From assembly GCA_949282265.1 (NCBI GenBank), contig CASDOZ010000015.1, positions 1-64,000 of the forward strand: 64,000 nt of DNA. The letters are read 5' to 3'. Under the pieces are notes generated by a model. It did no database searches. It was not told where the DNA came from and saw only the letters and a list, made by a program, of their open reading frames with translations. The position numbers and the translations under genes are program-made. This document shows, in pieces, positions 1 to 8,396 of this stretch (the stretch's first letter is position 1; each line of letters opens with the position of its first letter). The DNA comes from an uncultured Bacteroidales bacterium. GTDB lineage: Bacteria; Bacteroidota; Bacteroidia; Bacteroidales; Paludibacteraceae.

Positions 1-202
1 CCTCAAGGCTCTTATAGCTGGAGAAAAGGCTATTAGCTCGACTGAAGTGATGCATCGCTATCAAATCTCTTCAACGACCTCAATATCCCGCTCAAAGGCC
101 ACACTTGTCAAGAATGACATATTAGATAACAATGCTGGCAAATTCTCGTTTCAGGACCCGATTTATGCCTATTGGTTGAAGACTGAATATTTTGAAAAAT
201 GA
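1..202 (+). CDS. AAA+ ATPase, C-terminal end (partial)
   Basis: The frame beginning at base 2 stays open to a TGA at 200-202 and encodes about 66 residues. It ends in an F-x-DP-x-(Y)-x-YWLK motif (FQDPIYAYWLK), typical of the C-terminal winged-helix part of the archaeal-type/STAND-like AAA ATPases common in Bacteroidales. The Walker motifs would lie upstream of the window, so function cannot be read. The family assignment rests on this short tail and is moderate. Confidence 0.5.
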   Translation, partial: LKALIAGEKAISSTEVMHRYQISSTTSISRSKATLVKNDILDNNAGKFSFQDPIYAYWLKTEYFEK

Positions 203-457
203 CGGGAATGCCGACTTTTGTTTCAAGGTTATTTCACAAATTATTTACCGTGATTTTGATATTCAAGAAATTACACTTACTTTTATCTTTTCAGAAAGGA
301 AAGTCGTACTATTTTATAGTTGTATTTAGTAGAAATATATGGAAACACGCATAAACTACGATATGGAACAAAATAACACAAAACCCCGTTACACTCCTGA
401 AAAAAGTTGTATAATTTCATTATTGCATTTAACAGCAGAAACACATAGAAACATTCA
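203..457. other. Intergenic leader before the receptor
   Basis: AT-rich spacer between the ATPase tail and the receptor start. It contains the duplicated start of the macro-domain-like gene at 361-403. No clear -33/-7 promoter pair was recognised, and no RNA gene was seen. Confidence 0.5.
361..403 (+). repeat. Copy A of macro-domain gene 5' end (43 bp)
   Basis: These 43 bases match the start of the macro-domain-like gene at 30016-29974 (minus strand) with four mismatches, two of them synonymous. The match begins two bases before the ATG and stops abruptly after codon 13. In the present arrangement the copies are inverted. If the 30-kb inversion is undone they become direct repeats flanking the complete receptor gene. 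Confidence 0.85.
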
Positions 458-461
458 ATGA
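363..461 (+). pseudogene. Truncated macro-domain leader ORF, 32 codons
   Basis: An ATG at 363 opens a 32-codon frame. Its first 13 residues (MEQNNTKPRYTPE) match the start of the intact macro-domain-like protein encoded at 30014-29613 (MKQNYTKPRYTPE), and the rest is unrelated. The TGA at 459-461 overlaps the receptor ATG at 458 in an ATGA arrangement. The fragment could therefore act as a coupled leader peptide for the receptor. Coupling is inferred; the homology and overlap are seen directly. Confidence 0.65.
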
Positions 462-1297
462 AAAGATTTATTCTGTTTTTCTTCCTATCTATAGTTGGCA
501 TAACAGGTTTTGCCCAATATCAATTAAGCGGAATTGTTACTGATTCTATCGGTTCTCCTATTGATGCTGCCGTTGTTGTATTAATGGATTCGGAAAGTGG
601 AACTGCAATTCAACAAGGCATAACTTCTACCGAAGGCAAATATTGTATGAATACCTCTGGTGATATACAAATCTATATATGTTGTTTAGGGTATAAACAA
701 TTTGTGAGTGAACCTTTTAGATTAGACAAAGATACAATTATACCAGCCATCCAACTATCTTCCGATAATTTCCTTTTAGATGATATTGTGGTTGTCGGTG
801 AAAAACAATCTCCCCACATAAAAATTGAAAAAGGGAAAATGATTTTTATTCCCAAAAACAGTAGTATTATAGCAGGAAGTACGGCACTTGAAGTTTTGAA
901 AAAGACGCCTGGAGTTTTTGTTGATGGCGAAAATAATATAAGCATTGGTGGTAAAAATAGCGTATTGGTTGTAATTAACGGGAAACAAACTTATATGCAG
1001 AAAGATGAGCTAGTTTCACTTTTAAAAACAACTCCGTCGTCTTCAATATCATCTGTTGAAGTTATACATAACCCTTCAGCACAATATGATGCGGAAGGAT
1101 CAGGGGGGATTATTAATATTAATATGGATAAAAGAAAAACTGATGGCTTTTTTTTCTCTCTGAATAATGGAGTCTCATATTGGGATAATTTACGTGAGAA
1201 TACAGAACTATCTTTCAGTTATGCAAAAAATAAGTTCAGCTTGTCAGGTAACTATAATCACGCTTTTGGTCATTATAATTTATATTATGTAAAATAG
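458..1297 (+). pseudogene. TonB-dependent receptor, N-terminal third (split by inversion)
   Basis: Encodes 279 residues: a signal peptide at about 1-19 (MKRFILFFFLSIVGITGFAQ), a carboxypeptidase-regulatory-like domain at about 22-100, and a TonB plug domain at about 120-225 with LEVLKKTPGV and a GSGGIINI motif, as in outer-membrane beta-barrel family receptors. Such proteins run to about 800 residues, but this frame stops just after the first barrel strands (HYNLYYVK). The missing barrel is at 30035-31613 on the opposite strand and joins in frame across the 15-bp repeat at 1273-1287. As it stands the product lacks a barrel and cannot form a receptor. The natural protein would import a ligand with TonB energy; the ligand is unknown. 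The gene is AT-richer than the housekeeping genes to its right. Confidence 0.9.
1273..1287 (+). repeat. Left inversion site, 15-bp inverted repeat
   Basis: TTATAATTTATATTA lies inside the receptor N-terminal fragment, and its perfect reverse complement is at 31599-31613. Joining the left flank through this site to the reverse complement of the right flank restores the reading frame (HYNLYY then GMHRIQ). Confidence 0.85.
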
Positions 1298-1335
1298 AAA
1301 ATCTGGAATTGTAACATACCTCTACTCATTGGAAT

Positions 1336-1746
1336 TTATGAAATCACGGTGGCTACTATTTTACGCCTGCCGCCATGATTGCGGAATTCGCACAAATAAA
1401 TTCCTTGCCAGATGCCCAAGTTCAGTTGTCTGTTTCTAATCGGAATATTCAGCGATGTGCCGACCAATGTGGATTTTGCATGTGCCGGCATATCATCATC
1501 ACCTTCGTATGAATGTTCGTAATAAGGCTCGCGTTCTTTCACCAAATGGTCGAAAACCGCGTTCATATCAGTCTGCACACTTGGATCCGCATTCTCATTG
1601 ATGCTCAAAGCCGCGCTTGTATGTTTTATGAACAAATTCAAGAGGCCAGTTTCCGGCAAATCCGGTAAATGGCTGATAATCTCTTGTGTAACAAGATGAA
1701 ATCCGCGCCTATATGGCCGCAATTCAAATTCTGTTTGTCGTATCAT
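1336..1746 (-). CDS. yjbQ: YjbQ/UPF0047 family protein
   Basis: About 136 residues from the ATG at 1746. An in-frame start 36 bases further up lies inside the promoter, so the internal ATG was preferred. The protein matches the YjbQ/UPF0047 family: IKHTSAAL, NENADPSV, then H-rich segments and a GIWQGIYLCEFR ending. Family members have been reported to hydrolyse thiamine phosphate in some bacteria, but the physiological role is unsettled. Its 3' end faces the truncated receptor. Before the inferred inversion it would have been convergent with the SDR gene at 31695 and shared the terminator at 31625-31671. Confidence 0.85.
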   Translation of the reverse strand: MIRQTEFELRPYRRGFHLVTQEIISHLPDLPETGLLNLFIKHTSAALSINENADPSVQTDMNAVFDHLVKEREPYYEHSYEGDDDMPAHAKSTLVGTSLNIPIRNRQLNLGIWQGIYLCEFRNHGGRRKIVATVIS

Positions 1747-1750
1747 GCCG

Positions 1751-1782
1751 CAAAAATAGAAAATATATGCCCATTTGCACAA
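1751..1782 (-). promoter_or_regulatory. Bacteroidales promoter for yjbQ
   Basis: On the minus strand, TTG (1782-1780) and TATTTTTG (1758-1751) are 21 bases apart, fitting the TTG / TAnnTTTG consensus. The -7 element is five bases from the chosen ATG, so the leader would be almost absent. Confidence 0.5.
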
Positions 1783-1930
1783 ATAAAATCATTTATTGCC
1801 TGATTTTCAGCACTATTCTCCCCCACTCCGTATTTTTATATATCTTAACTAATTGTGTGTCAGAGCTATTGTTCAATTGTCTGAGCAGAACAAAAAACTT
1901 CATCCAACGCAAAATACTTAGAAATAGTGA

Positions 1931-1961
1931 TTGCCCAAGCAACGATTAATGTGTACTTTTG
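1931..1961 (+). promoter_or_regulatory. Bacteroidales promoter for feoAB
   Basis: TTG at 1931-1933 and TACTTTTG at 1954-1961, 20 bases apart, about 30 bases before the feoAB ATG. This placement supports the start at 1991 rather than the upstream in-frame ATG at 1931, which coincides with the -33 element. No Fur-like palindrome was recognised. Confidence 0.65.
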
Positions 1962-1990
1962 CAACACTAAAAAACAGTATTTTCGTACCC

Positions 1991-4699
1991 ATGAAATTGT
2001 CTGAACTGAAAACCGGCGAAAAAGCCTTGATAGTCAAACTGTCCGGATATGGCGGATTCCGTAAACGTATAGTGGAAATGGGCTTTGTGAAGGGCAAAAT
2101 CGTGGAAGCCGTAAATGTGGCTCCACTGCGTGATCCTATTGAATATTACGTTATGGGCTATCGCGTATCATTGCGCCGCAGCGAGGCGGATAATATCGAG
2201 GTAATTTCCATGCAGGAAGCTGAGACCATAGCCAAGCAACAACGCCTGCAAAACGATTATCATGGAACAATAACCGAAGATGACATCCGCCAAGTGGCGT
2301 TAGACCGACGTAAAGCCATTAAAATAGCCTTTGTAGGAAACCCGAATTGCGGTAAGACAAGTTTGTTCAATGCCGTGACCGGCGAACACGAACGTGTCGG
2401 CAATTACAGTGGCGTAACCGTCGATGCCGTACGAGGCAAATTCGATTACAAAGGTTATCATTTGCAAGTGGTTGATTTGCCGGGCACATATTCATTGTCG
2501 GCATATAGCCCGGAAGAAGCATACGTCCGGAAACATATCATAGAAGAACAACCGGATGTCGTTGTCAATGTGGTAGATGCATCTAATTTGGAGCGGAATC
2601 TCTTTTTGACTACGCAGTTGCTGGACATGAATGTGCGCATGGTGATTGCATTGAATATGTATGACGAATTGCAGGAACGTGGCGACAAGTTGGACTACCA
2701 CATGCTGGCACGTTTGCTGGGTGTTCCAATCCAGCCGACTGTAACACCTAAACATCAGGGAATTAACGAGCTGTTCGACATGGTATTGCGCATATATGAA
2801 GGCAGCGACATATTGGACAAGGAAGGGCGGCTGATTTCTACGGTTGAAAATGATGAGCTTCTGGACAAACTGCATCACGATATCAATTTGTCACACAAAC
2901 ACAACGATGATGAAAGTAATTCCGATAACGGACAGACAAATGAATTATATACCATTGTCCGTCATATCCACATCAATTATGGGCCAGAATTGGAAAGTGC
3001 CATTAAGGAAATAAAGGCGGCTATCGAGAAAAATGCACAGGCCCGCATAGAATATACGCCGCGCTACCAAGCCTTGAAGTTCCTGGAGAAAGACCGCGAA
3101 ATGGAGCCGCTGTTCAAGAGCTATGACAATTATAATGAACTATGCGACATACGCGAAAAATCGACCGCACGTATCGAAAAGGAATTGCATGACACGCCGG
3201 AAAATGCCATTATGGAGGCCAAATACGGCTTCATTTCCGGTGCGTTGAAGGAAACATTGCAGCAGGCCAAACCGAAAAAAGGAAAAACACGGACAGACAA
3301 AATAGACAATGTCGTTACCAGCCGCATTTGGGGCTATCCGATTTTTCTTCTGGCCTTGTTGCTTATGTTCGAAGCTACTTTTATGCTCGGGCAATATCCT
3401 ATGGACTGGATAGAAAGCCTTGTTGGTTGGATAGGAGTGCAACTCGGGAACATATTGCCGGAAGGAATGTTAAAAGACTTGCTGGTTGATGGCATTATCG
3501 GCGGTGTCGGCGGCGTACTTGTCTTTCTGCCTAACATTCTGATACTGTATTTCTGTATCGCCCTGCTTGAAGCTACCGGCTACATGGCTCGCGCAGCTTT
3601 TATCATGGATAAATTGATGCATAAAATCGGACTGCACGGGCGTTCGTTCATTCCGCTGATTATGGGATTCGGCTGTAACGTTCCCGCCATCATGGCTACG
3701 CGTACCATCGAAAACAGGAATAACCGCATGGTAACTATCCTGATTTCACCTCTGATTTCGTGCAGCGCACGTTTGCCCATTTACCTGTTATTGGCCGGTA
3801 CATTTTTCCCGAACCATGCAGGATTTGTATTGTTTGCCATTTACATGACCGGCATATTGCTTGCTGCCTTGATGGCTGTGATTTTCAAACGTTTCCTGTT
3901 TTTTAAGGAGGAGACCCCGTTTGTGATGGAGCTACCACCCTATCGTGCCCCTGGCATTCTGTCCTTGTTACGCTACACATGGGATAAAGGTGCGCAATAT
4001 CTGAAAAAAATAGGGACAACCATTTTGCTCGGTTCTATTATCATTTGGGCATTAAGTTATTTCCCACGCTATGAAAACCCAGACCCAACGAAACCGCTGA
4101 CAGCGGAAATGGTTGCTGAACAGCAGGCAAATTCATATTTGGGACGCATCGGAAAAGCTATTTCCCCCATAATGGAACCGTTGGGCTTCGAGTGGAAAAC
4201 GAGCGTGGCTGTTTTATCTGGAATTGCAGCCAAGGAAGTGGTGGTCAGTACATTGGGAGTCCTGTTCAACGAAGGGGATGATTCCGAAAGCGGACTTGGA
4301 CAGCGATTGGCTACTGAAATCCGGGCGGATGGGACACCGCTTTTTTCTCCTGCGGTTGCATTGAGCCTCATGCTGTTTGTGTTGATATATATCCCGTGTA
4401 TCGGGACAATAGCGACGATAAAGCATGAAACAGGTAGTTGGTGGTGGGCCGTTTTTGTCAGTATCTATACGATTTTGCTTGCATGGATAGTCTCATTTAT
4501 CGTGTATCAGAGCATTGTGCATAATATATGGCAAAGTGCCGTTGTCGGGCTGATTATATTTATTGCCTTGTGGGCGATACTGGCACGCTTGCGTAAAGCC
4601 TTACAGGCTAAAAGCCGTTGCCAAGGTTGTGCCGGTTGCCATGCCGGGACTACCAATCGAGATGCCCAACTCAAAGACAATTGTAATGACAAGAAATGA
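1991..4699 (+). CDS. feoB: FeoA-FeoB fusion ferrous iron transporter
   Basis: 902 residues. A FeoA-like SH3 domain occupies about 1-75 (MKLSELKTGEKALI, MGYRVSLRR). It is followed by the FeoB G domain with G1 GNPNCGKTS (about 115), G3 DLPGTYSL (about 161) and G4 NMYD (about 221), a helical linker, and from about residue 446 a membrane domain with the Gate motifs (GFGCNVPA, CSARLPIY). The protein imports Fe2+ across the inner membrane, coupled to GTP binding. The FeoA-FeoB fusion is common in Bacteroidales. The C-terminus carries a CxxCxxC stretch (CQGCAGC) that could bind metal or sense redox state, as in the cysteine-rich tails or FeoC-like partners of other systems. The gene is monocistronic, with its own promoter and terminator. 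Confidence 0.95.
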   Translation: MKLSELKTGEKALIVKLSGYGGFRKRIVEMGFVKGKIVEAVNVAPLRDPIEYYVMGYRVSLRRSEADNIEVISMQEAETIAKQQRLQNDYHGTITEDDIRQVALDRRKAIKIAFVGNPNCGKTSLFNAVTGEHERVGNYSGVTVDAVRGKFDYKGYHLQVVDLPGTYSLSAYSPEEAYVRKHIIEEQPDVVVNVVDASNLERNLFLTTQLLDMNVRMVIALNMYDELQERGDKLDYHMLARLLGVPIQPTVTPKHQGINELFDMVLRIYEGSDILDKEGRLISTVENDELLDKLHHDINLSHKHNDDESNSDNGQTNELYTIVRHIHINYGPELESAIKEIKAAIEKNAQARIEYTPRYQALKFLEKDREMEPLFKSYDNYNELCDIREKSTARIEKELHDTPENAIMEAKYGFISGALKETLQQAKPKKGKTRTDKIDNVVTSRIWGYPIFLLALLLMFEATFMLGQYPMDWIESLVGWIGVQLGNILPEGMLKDLLVDGIIGGVGGVLVFLPNILILYFCIALLEATGYMARAAFIMDKLMHKIGLHGRSFIPLIMGFGCNVPAIMATRTIENRNNRMVTILISPLISCSARLPIYLLLAGTFFPNHAGFVLFAIYMTGILLAALMAVIFKRFLFFKEETPFVMELPPYRAPGILSLLRYTWDKGAQYLKKIGTTILLGSIIIWALSYFPRYENPDPTKPLTAEMVAEQQANSYLGRIGKAISPIMEPLGFEWKTSVAVLSGIAAKEVVVSTLGVLFNEGDDSESGLGQRLATEIRADGTPLFSPAVALSLMLFVLIYIPCIGTIATIKHETGSWWWAVFVSIYTILLAWIVSFIVYQSIVHNIWQSAVVGLIIFIALWAILARLRKALQAKSRCQGCAGCHAGTTNRDAQLKDNCNDKK

Positions 4700-4718
4700 A
4701 TCCAAAGATAATAATCAA

Positions 4719-4753
4719 GACAAGTCCAGGGCTTTTGCTATCCGGACTTTTTT
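4719..4753 (+). terminator. Terminator of feoAB
   Basis: Stem AAGTCC(A)GG / CCGGACTT with an 11-base loop, followed by a T run, about 20 bases after the feoAB stop. Confidence 0.75.
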
Positions 4754-4770
4754 ATCCCTATGGATATTAT

Positions 4771-4813
4771 AAAAATAAAAGAGGTGTGCCGGAATAATCC
4801 GACGCACCTCTTC
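4771..4813 (-). terminator. Terminator of the wbpD-wbpB-DUF4293 unit
   Basis: Near-perfect 13-bp stem (GAGGTGTGCCGGA with TCCGACGCACCTC) around an ATAA loop. The T-rich tail is on the minus strand, so it serves the gene ending at 4837. It shares the CCGGA-ATAA-TCCG core with hairpins at 19260 and 24236. Confidence 0.8.
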
Positions 4814-4836
4814 AAAACTGATTGTTTCAAAAATAT

Positions 4837-5319
4837 TTATCTTAATCTATCCAACGAGCGTACCAAAGCCTCATCTCTCAAAATTCCTCTGATAGCCAAT
4901 GCACTGAGAATGATACTGATCAAAGGAAATGAACTTGGAATACATAAAAACGATTCATCCGCGTGCAATTTCTGCTTTCCTATCCAGATATAAAAAAACA
5001 GCAAAGCATAGTAGCCTACCATCAGCAGGATATTAAATACATTGAACCGTGCCTGCAATACGCGTTTCCGATACAAAAAAATAGATATAAGCGCTATCAC
5101 CGGAATGACTGCTGTCAATATTGACAGCCCCCATACAGGCATGACAGATGGATTATTCTCCACTGTCTGCATGTTGTCTTGCAAAAAGACTCCCATAAAA
5201 GTCAGGTCATAGACTTCCAATGTAGTTTTGTTGTAAAATCCTCCTATGGGCGTAAAAAACATTACAGCCGATAAAATGACTACTAAAAACAGATAAAGTG
5301 TTTGAACTCGTTGAATCAT
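4837..5319 (-). CDS. DUF4293 membrane protein
   Basis: 160 residues with four predicted membrane helices (about 6-22, 64-82, 92-112, 128-145). The opening MIQRVQTLYLFLVVILS and an extracytoplasmic loop after the first helix are characteristic of the Bacteroidota DUF4293 family. Function is unknown. It lies 21 bases after wbpB and before a strong terminator, so it is probably co-transcribed with the sugar genes. This gene is often found apart from such genes elsewhere, so a functional link is not claimed. Confidence 0.85.
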   Translation of the reverse strand: MIQRVQTLYLFLVVILSAVMFFTPIGGFYNKTTLEVYDLTFMGVFLQDNMQTVENNPSVMPVWGLSILTAVIPVIALISIFLYRKRVLQARFNVFNILLMVGYYALLFFYIWIGKQKLHADESFLCIPSSFPLISIILSALAIRGILRDEALVRSLDRLR

Positions 5320-5340
5320 ATTCGATATTTTCTGGAAAGA

Positions 5341-6369
5341 TTATTGTTTGGCTTTTTTCCACTGTTTATCCCGTACCTGGTAAATACGTTCAATAATATC
5401 CACCACTTTCAAGCCTTCTAACAGATTTGTCGTAATAGAGCCTTTGTCTGTCAACTTCTCAACCACGTTTTGTATGACATAATGGTGGTTCTGGGCCGAA
5501 CCTTTATACAAGCCGTAATCATTAGGCGGATTGGACGGCGCAAGCGTAGGCATCTCATAGTCTTTGACATGGCAATACGCCACTTCGTTCATGTATTGTC
5601 CAGCTACTTTGATAGTACCGCGTTCGCCTATCACGGTCAGTGAACTTTCCAAATTGGTGTCCCATACGGACGTGGAATAATTCAGGCAACCCATGCCGCC
5701 GTTTATGAAGTCAAATGTTACGACACCGCTGTCTTCAAAATCAGTTAGGTTCTGATGGTTGAAATCGGCAAAATTGCCGCAAATGTTGGTAATGTCCCCG
5801 AAGAGCCAATACATGATGTCAATAAAATGTGAGAACTGCGTGAACAGCGTTCCGCCATCCAATTTCGCATCTCCGTGCCAGTTTCCTTTCTTGTAATAGC
5901 GGTCATCGCGGTTCCAGTAACAATCAAGTTTAACCATATATATGTCCCCGAGAATCCGGTTGGTCATTACTTCTTTCAGCCATACGGAAGGTGGTGAATA
6001 GCGGTTTTGCATTACGCAGAACACATGGCGCGAAACTTCCAATGATTTGAAAAGGATGCGTTCAGCATCAGCTTTGGTCAGAGCAGCGGGTTTTTCCAGC
6101 ACGACATGTTTCTTGGCTTCCAAGGCTTTGATGGCATAGTCAGCATGAAATCCGTTTGGCGTACAGATATTTACAACATCAATATCCAAACCTGCATTTA
6201 ACAACTCATCGATGCTGGAAAAATAAGGAACTTCTATATTTTCACAGCCGGTCTGTTCCTTGGGAAGGACATCGCACACGGCGACTAATTCTGAATCAGG
6301 ATTCCTCCTTATCATTTCAGCGTGGCGTTTCCCGATATGTCCCTGCCCTATTACAGCAAATTTAATCAT
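5341..6369 (-). CDS. wbpB: Gfo/Idh/MocA oxidoreductase, WbpB/WlbA-like
   Basis: 342 residues. The N-terminal Rossmann fold has GQGHIG at 8-13 and the family EKP motif (LEKPAAL, about 92). The C-terminal domain carries HFIDIMYWLFG. It resembles WbpB/WlbA enzymes, which oxidise UDP-GlcNAc-derived uronate (UDP-GlcNAcA) at C3 with NAD+. The gene downstream of which it sits encodes the matching WbpD/WlbB acetyltransferase, five bases away, which supports a role in making UDP-2,3-diacetamido-2,3-dideoxyuronic acid for LPS O-antigen or capsule. The aminotransferase (WbpE) and UDP-GlcNAc dehydrogenase (WbpA) needed for the pathway are not in the window. Confidence 0.8.
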   Translation of the reverse strand: MIKFAVIGQGHIGKRHAEMIRRNPDSELVAVCDVLPKEQTGCENIEVPYFSSIDELLNAGLDIDVVNICTPNGFHADYAIKALEAKKHVVLEKPAALTKADAERILFKSLEVSRHVFCVMQNRYSPPSVWLKEVMTNRILGDIYMVKLDCYWNRDDRYYKKGNWHGDAKLDGGTLFTQFSHFIDIMYWLFGDITNICGNFADFNHQNLTDFEDSGVVTFDFINGGMGCLNYSTSVWDTNLESSLTVIGERGTIKVAGQYMNEVAYCHVKDYEMPTLAPSNPPNDYGLYKGSAQNHHYVIQNVVEKLTDKGSITTNLLEGLKVVDIIERIYQVRDKQWKKAKQ

Positions 6370-6374
6370 ATCAT

Positions 6375-6944
6375 TTATATTTTGGTTACATTTCCGTTAG
6401 TTAATTTATATCTTGTTTTCGTGGCTGGACATACAGCTATCCCATCTGCATCAAAATACAGCTTTTCGCCATATTCACTTACCCAGCCGATTTGATGCGC
6501 CGGATTACCAGCCATTAAAGCATAAGGTTTTACATCCTTAGTTACTACGGAACCAGCTCCGATCAATGCGTAACAGCCGATTTCATGGCCACAGACAATG
6601 GTCGAATTGGCTCCGATACTGGCACCCTTACGTATTATAGTCTGTTTGTATTCATGCTTGCGTGAAACATGGCTCCGAGGATTCAACACATTTGTAAATA
6701 CCATGGAAGGCCCTAAAAACACATCATCCTCGCAAATGACGCCTGTATATACAGACACATTATTCTGGATTTTTACGTTACGACCAAGCACTACATCCGG
6801 CGAAATAACAACATTTTGTCCGATATTGCAGTCTTCGCCGATTGTACAACCGCCCATTATATGCGAAAAATGCCATATTTTCGTTCCTGCGCCAATCTGG
6901 CAACCATCATCCACGTATGAAGATTCATGTTTGTAATAGTCCAT
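6375..6944 (-). CDS. wbpD: Sugar N-acetyltransferase, WbpD/WlbB-like
   Basis: 189 residues forming a left-handed beta-helix of hexapeptide repeats (IGAGTKIWHFSHI, IGEDCNIGQNVVI, IGANSTIVCG, IGAGSVVTKDV, MAGNPAHQIG). This repeat order and the WHFSH histidine are typical of WbpD/WlbB, which acetylates the 3-amino group of UDP-2-acetamido-3-amino-2,3-dideoxyglucuronate using acetyl-CoA in the cytoplasm. The C-terminal extension (CPATKTRYKL) is as in those enzymes. It is the first gene of a three-gene minus-strand unit with wbpB and DUF4293. Confidence 0.85.
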   Translation of the reverse strand: MDYYKHESSYVDDGCQIGAGTKIWHFSHIMGGCTIGEDCNIGQNVVISPDVVLGRNVKIQNNVSVYTGVICEDDVFLGPSMVFTNVLNPRSHVSRKHEYKQTIIRKGASIGANSTIVCGHEIGCYALIGAGSVVTKDVKPYALMAGNPAHQIGWVSEYGEKLYFDADGIAVCPATKTRYKLTNGNVTKI

Positions 6945-6967
6945 AACGTAATTTTTAAAATATCTGG

Positions 6968-6975
6968 CAAAGATA
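6968..6975 (-). promoter_or_regulatory. -7 element for wbpD
   Basis: TATCTTTG on the minus strand, 24 bases before the wbpD ATG. A -33 TTG lies closer than usual, so only the -7 element is called. Confidence 0.5.
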
Positions 6976-7052
6976 CGAATTTTAGTTGGTTCAACATATT
7001 AAAACATATTATAACCGGCTTTTTTATACTAAAAACATTGTCTTTATGGCAT

Positions 7053-8384
7053 TTACATACCGGTATAATTGTGTGGCGTTATGGCGTGAAGCTCTTTTTT
7101 TACTGCCTCAGATACGTCCAATTTGTCAATGAAATCAGATATGGATTGTTCTGTAATAGCTTGGTTTGTACGTGTCAAGGCCTTCAAGGCTTCATAAGGC
7201 GAAGGATAAGATTCCCTGCGCAATATGGTTTGGATTCCTTCGGCAACAACAGCCCAGCAATTGTCCAAATCCTTGTATAATGCTTCTTCGTTGAGTAGAA
7301 GTTTTCCGATACCTTTGTGCAGGCTCTGTGTTGCAATCATCGTGTGGGCGAAAGGTACACCGACGTTCCGCAATACGGTACTGTCGGTCAAATCGCGTTG
7401 CAGGCGCGAATTGGGCAGCTTGGCTGCTAAATGTTCCAACATGGCATTGGCCACGCCCAAGTTGCCTTCCGCATTCTCAAAATCAATTGGATTGACTTTG
7501 TGCGGCATGGCCGACGAACCCACTTCACCAGCCTTGATTTTTTGTTTGAAGTATTCCATGGAAACATACAGCCAAATGTCCCTGCTGAAATCGAGCAACA
7601 CGGTATTGATGCGTTTCATGGCATCGAATTGCGCCGCCAAATAATCATAATTGGAAATCTGCGTGGTCCACGGTTCGCGTTGCAAGCCGAGCTTGTCGGC
7701 TACGAAAGCGTTGCCGAATGAAATCCAGTCAATTTCAGGATAAGCCACATGGTGCGCGTTGAAATTGCCGGTTGCCCCGCCGAATTTGGCTGTACAAGGT
7801 ACAGCCAGCAATGTGGACAATTGTTCCTTCAATCTGTTTACGAACACCATGATTTCCTTGCCCAAACGTGTCGGTGATGCGGGTTGCCCGTGCGTTTTTG
7901 CCAACATCGGAATATCTTTCCAAGCATCCGCCTTTTGTTGCAGTTCCGCTATGAGCGACAACATTTCGGGCAAATATACATCCTGTATGGCTTCCTTGAT
8001 TGACAACGGGACAGCCGTGTTGTTAATGTCTTGCGATGTCAGTCCGAAATGGATAAATTCCTTGAAAGCCTGTAAATCCAATGTATCAAATTTTTCTTTC
8101 AGGAAATATTCGACAGCTTTCACATCATGGTTGGTTATCTGCTCTATATCCTTGATACGTTGGGCATCGGCTTCCGTAAAGTCTTGATAGATGGTACGTA
8201 ATGCAGGATATATTTCCGGTTTTACGACGGCAAGTTGTGGCAACGGCAATTCGCACAAAGCGATAAAATACTCAATTTCCACACGCACGCGGTAACGGAT
8301 AAGCGCATATTCCGAAAAATAAGCCGCATATTTCTGGGTTTTAGACTGGTAACGCCCGTCTATCGGCGAAATGGCTGTCAACAT
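7053..8384 (-). CDS. purB: Adenylosuccinate lyase
   Basis: 443 residues of the fumarase/aspartase superfamily. The signature SSAMPHKVNPIDFENAEGN and the active-site region TSQDINNTA and HGQPASPT are present, and the length fits the E. coli-type PurB. It cleaves SAICAR to AICAR plus fumarate and adenylosuccinate to AMP plus fumarate in purine synthesis. It is the last gene of the minus-strand run, 12 bases after rseP, so it may be read from the pyrG promoter or an internal one. Confidence 0.95.
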   Translation of the reverse strand: MLTAISPIDGRYQSKTQKYAAYFSEYALIRYRVRVEIEYFIALCELPLPQLAVVKPEIYPALRTIYQDFTEADAQRIKDIEQITNHDVKAVEYFLKEKFDTLDLQAFKEFIHFGLTSQDINNTAVPLSIKEAIQDVYLPEMLSLIAELQQKADAWKDIPMLAKTHGQPASPTRLGKEIMVFVNRLKEQLSTLLAVPCTAKFGGATGNFNAHHVAYPEIDWISFGNAFVADKLGLQREPWTTQISNYDYLAAQFDAMKRINTVLLDFSRDIWLYVSMEYFKQKIKAGEVGSSAMPHKVNPIDFENAEGNLGVANAMLEHLAAKLPNSRLQRDLTDSTVLRNVGVPFAHTMIATQSLHKGIGKLLLNEEALYKDLDNCWAVVAEGIQTILRRESYPSPYEALKALTRTNQAITEQSISDFIDKLDVSEAVKKELHAITPHNYTGM

Positions 8385-8396
8385 ATTTTACAAAAG

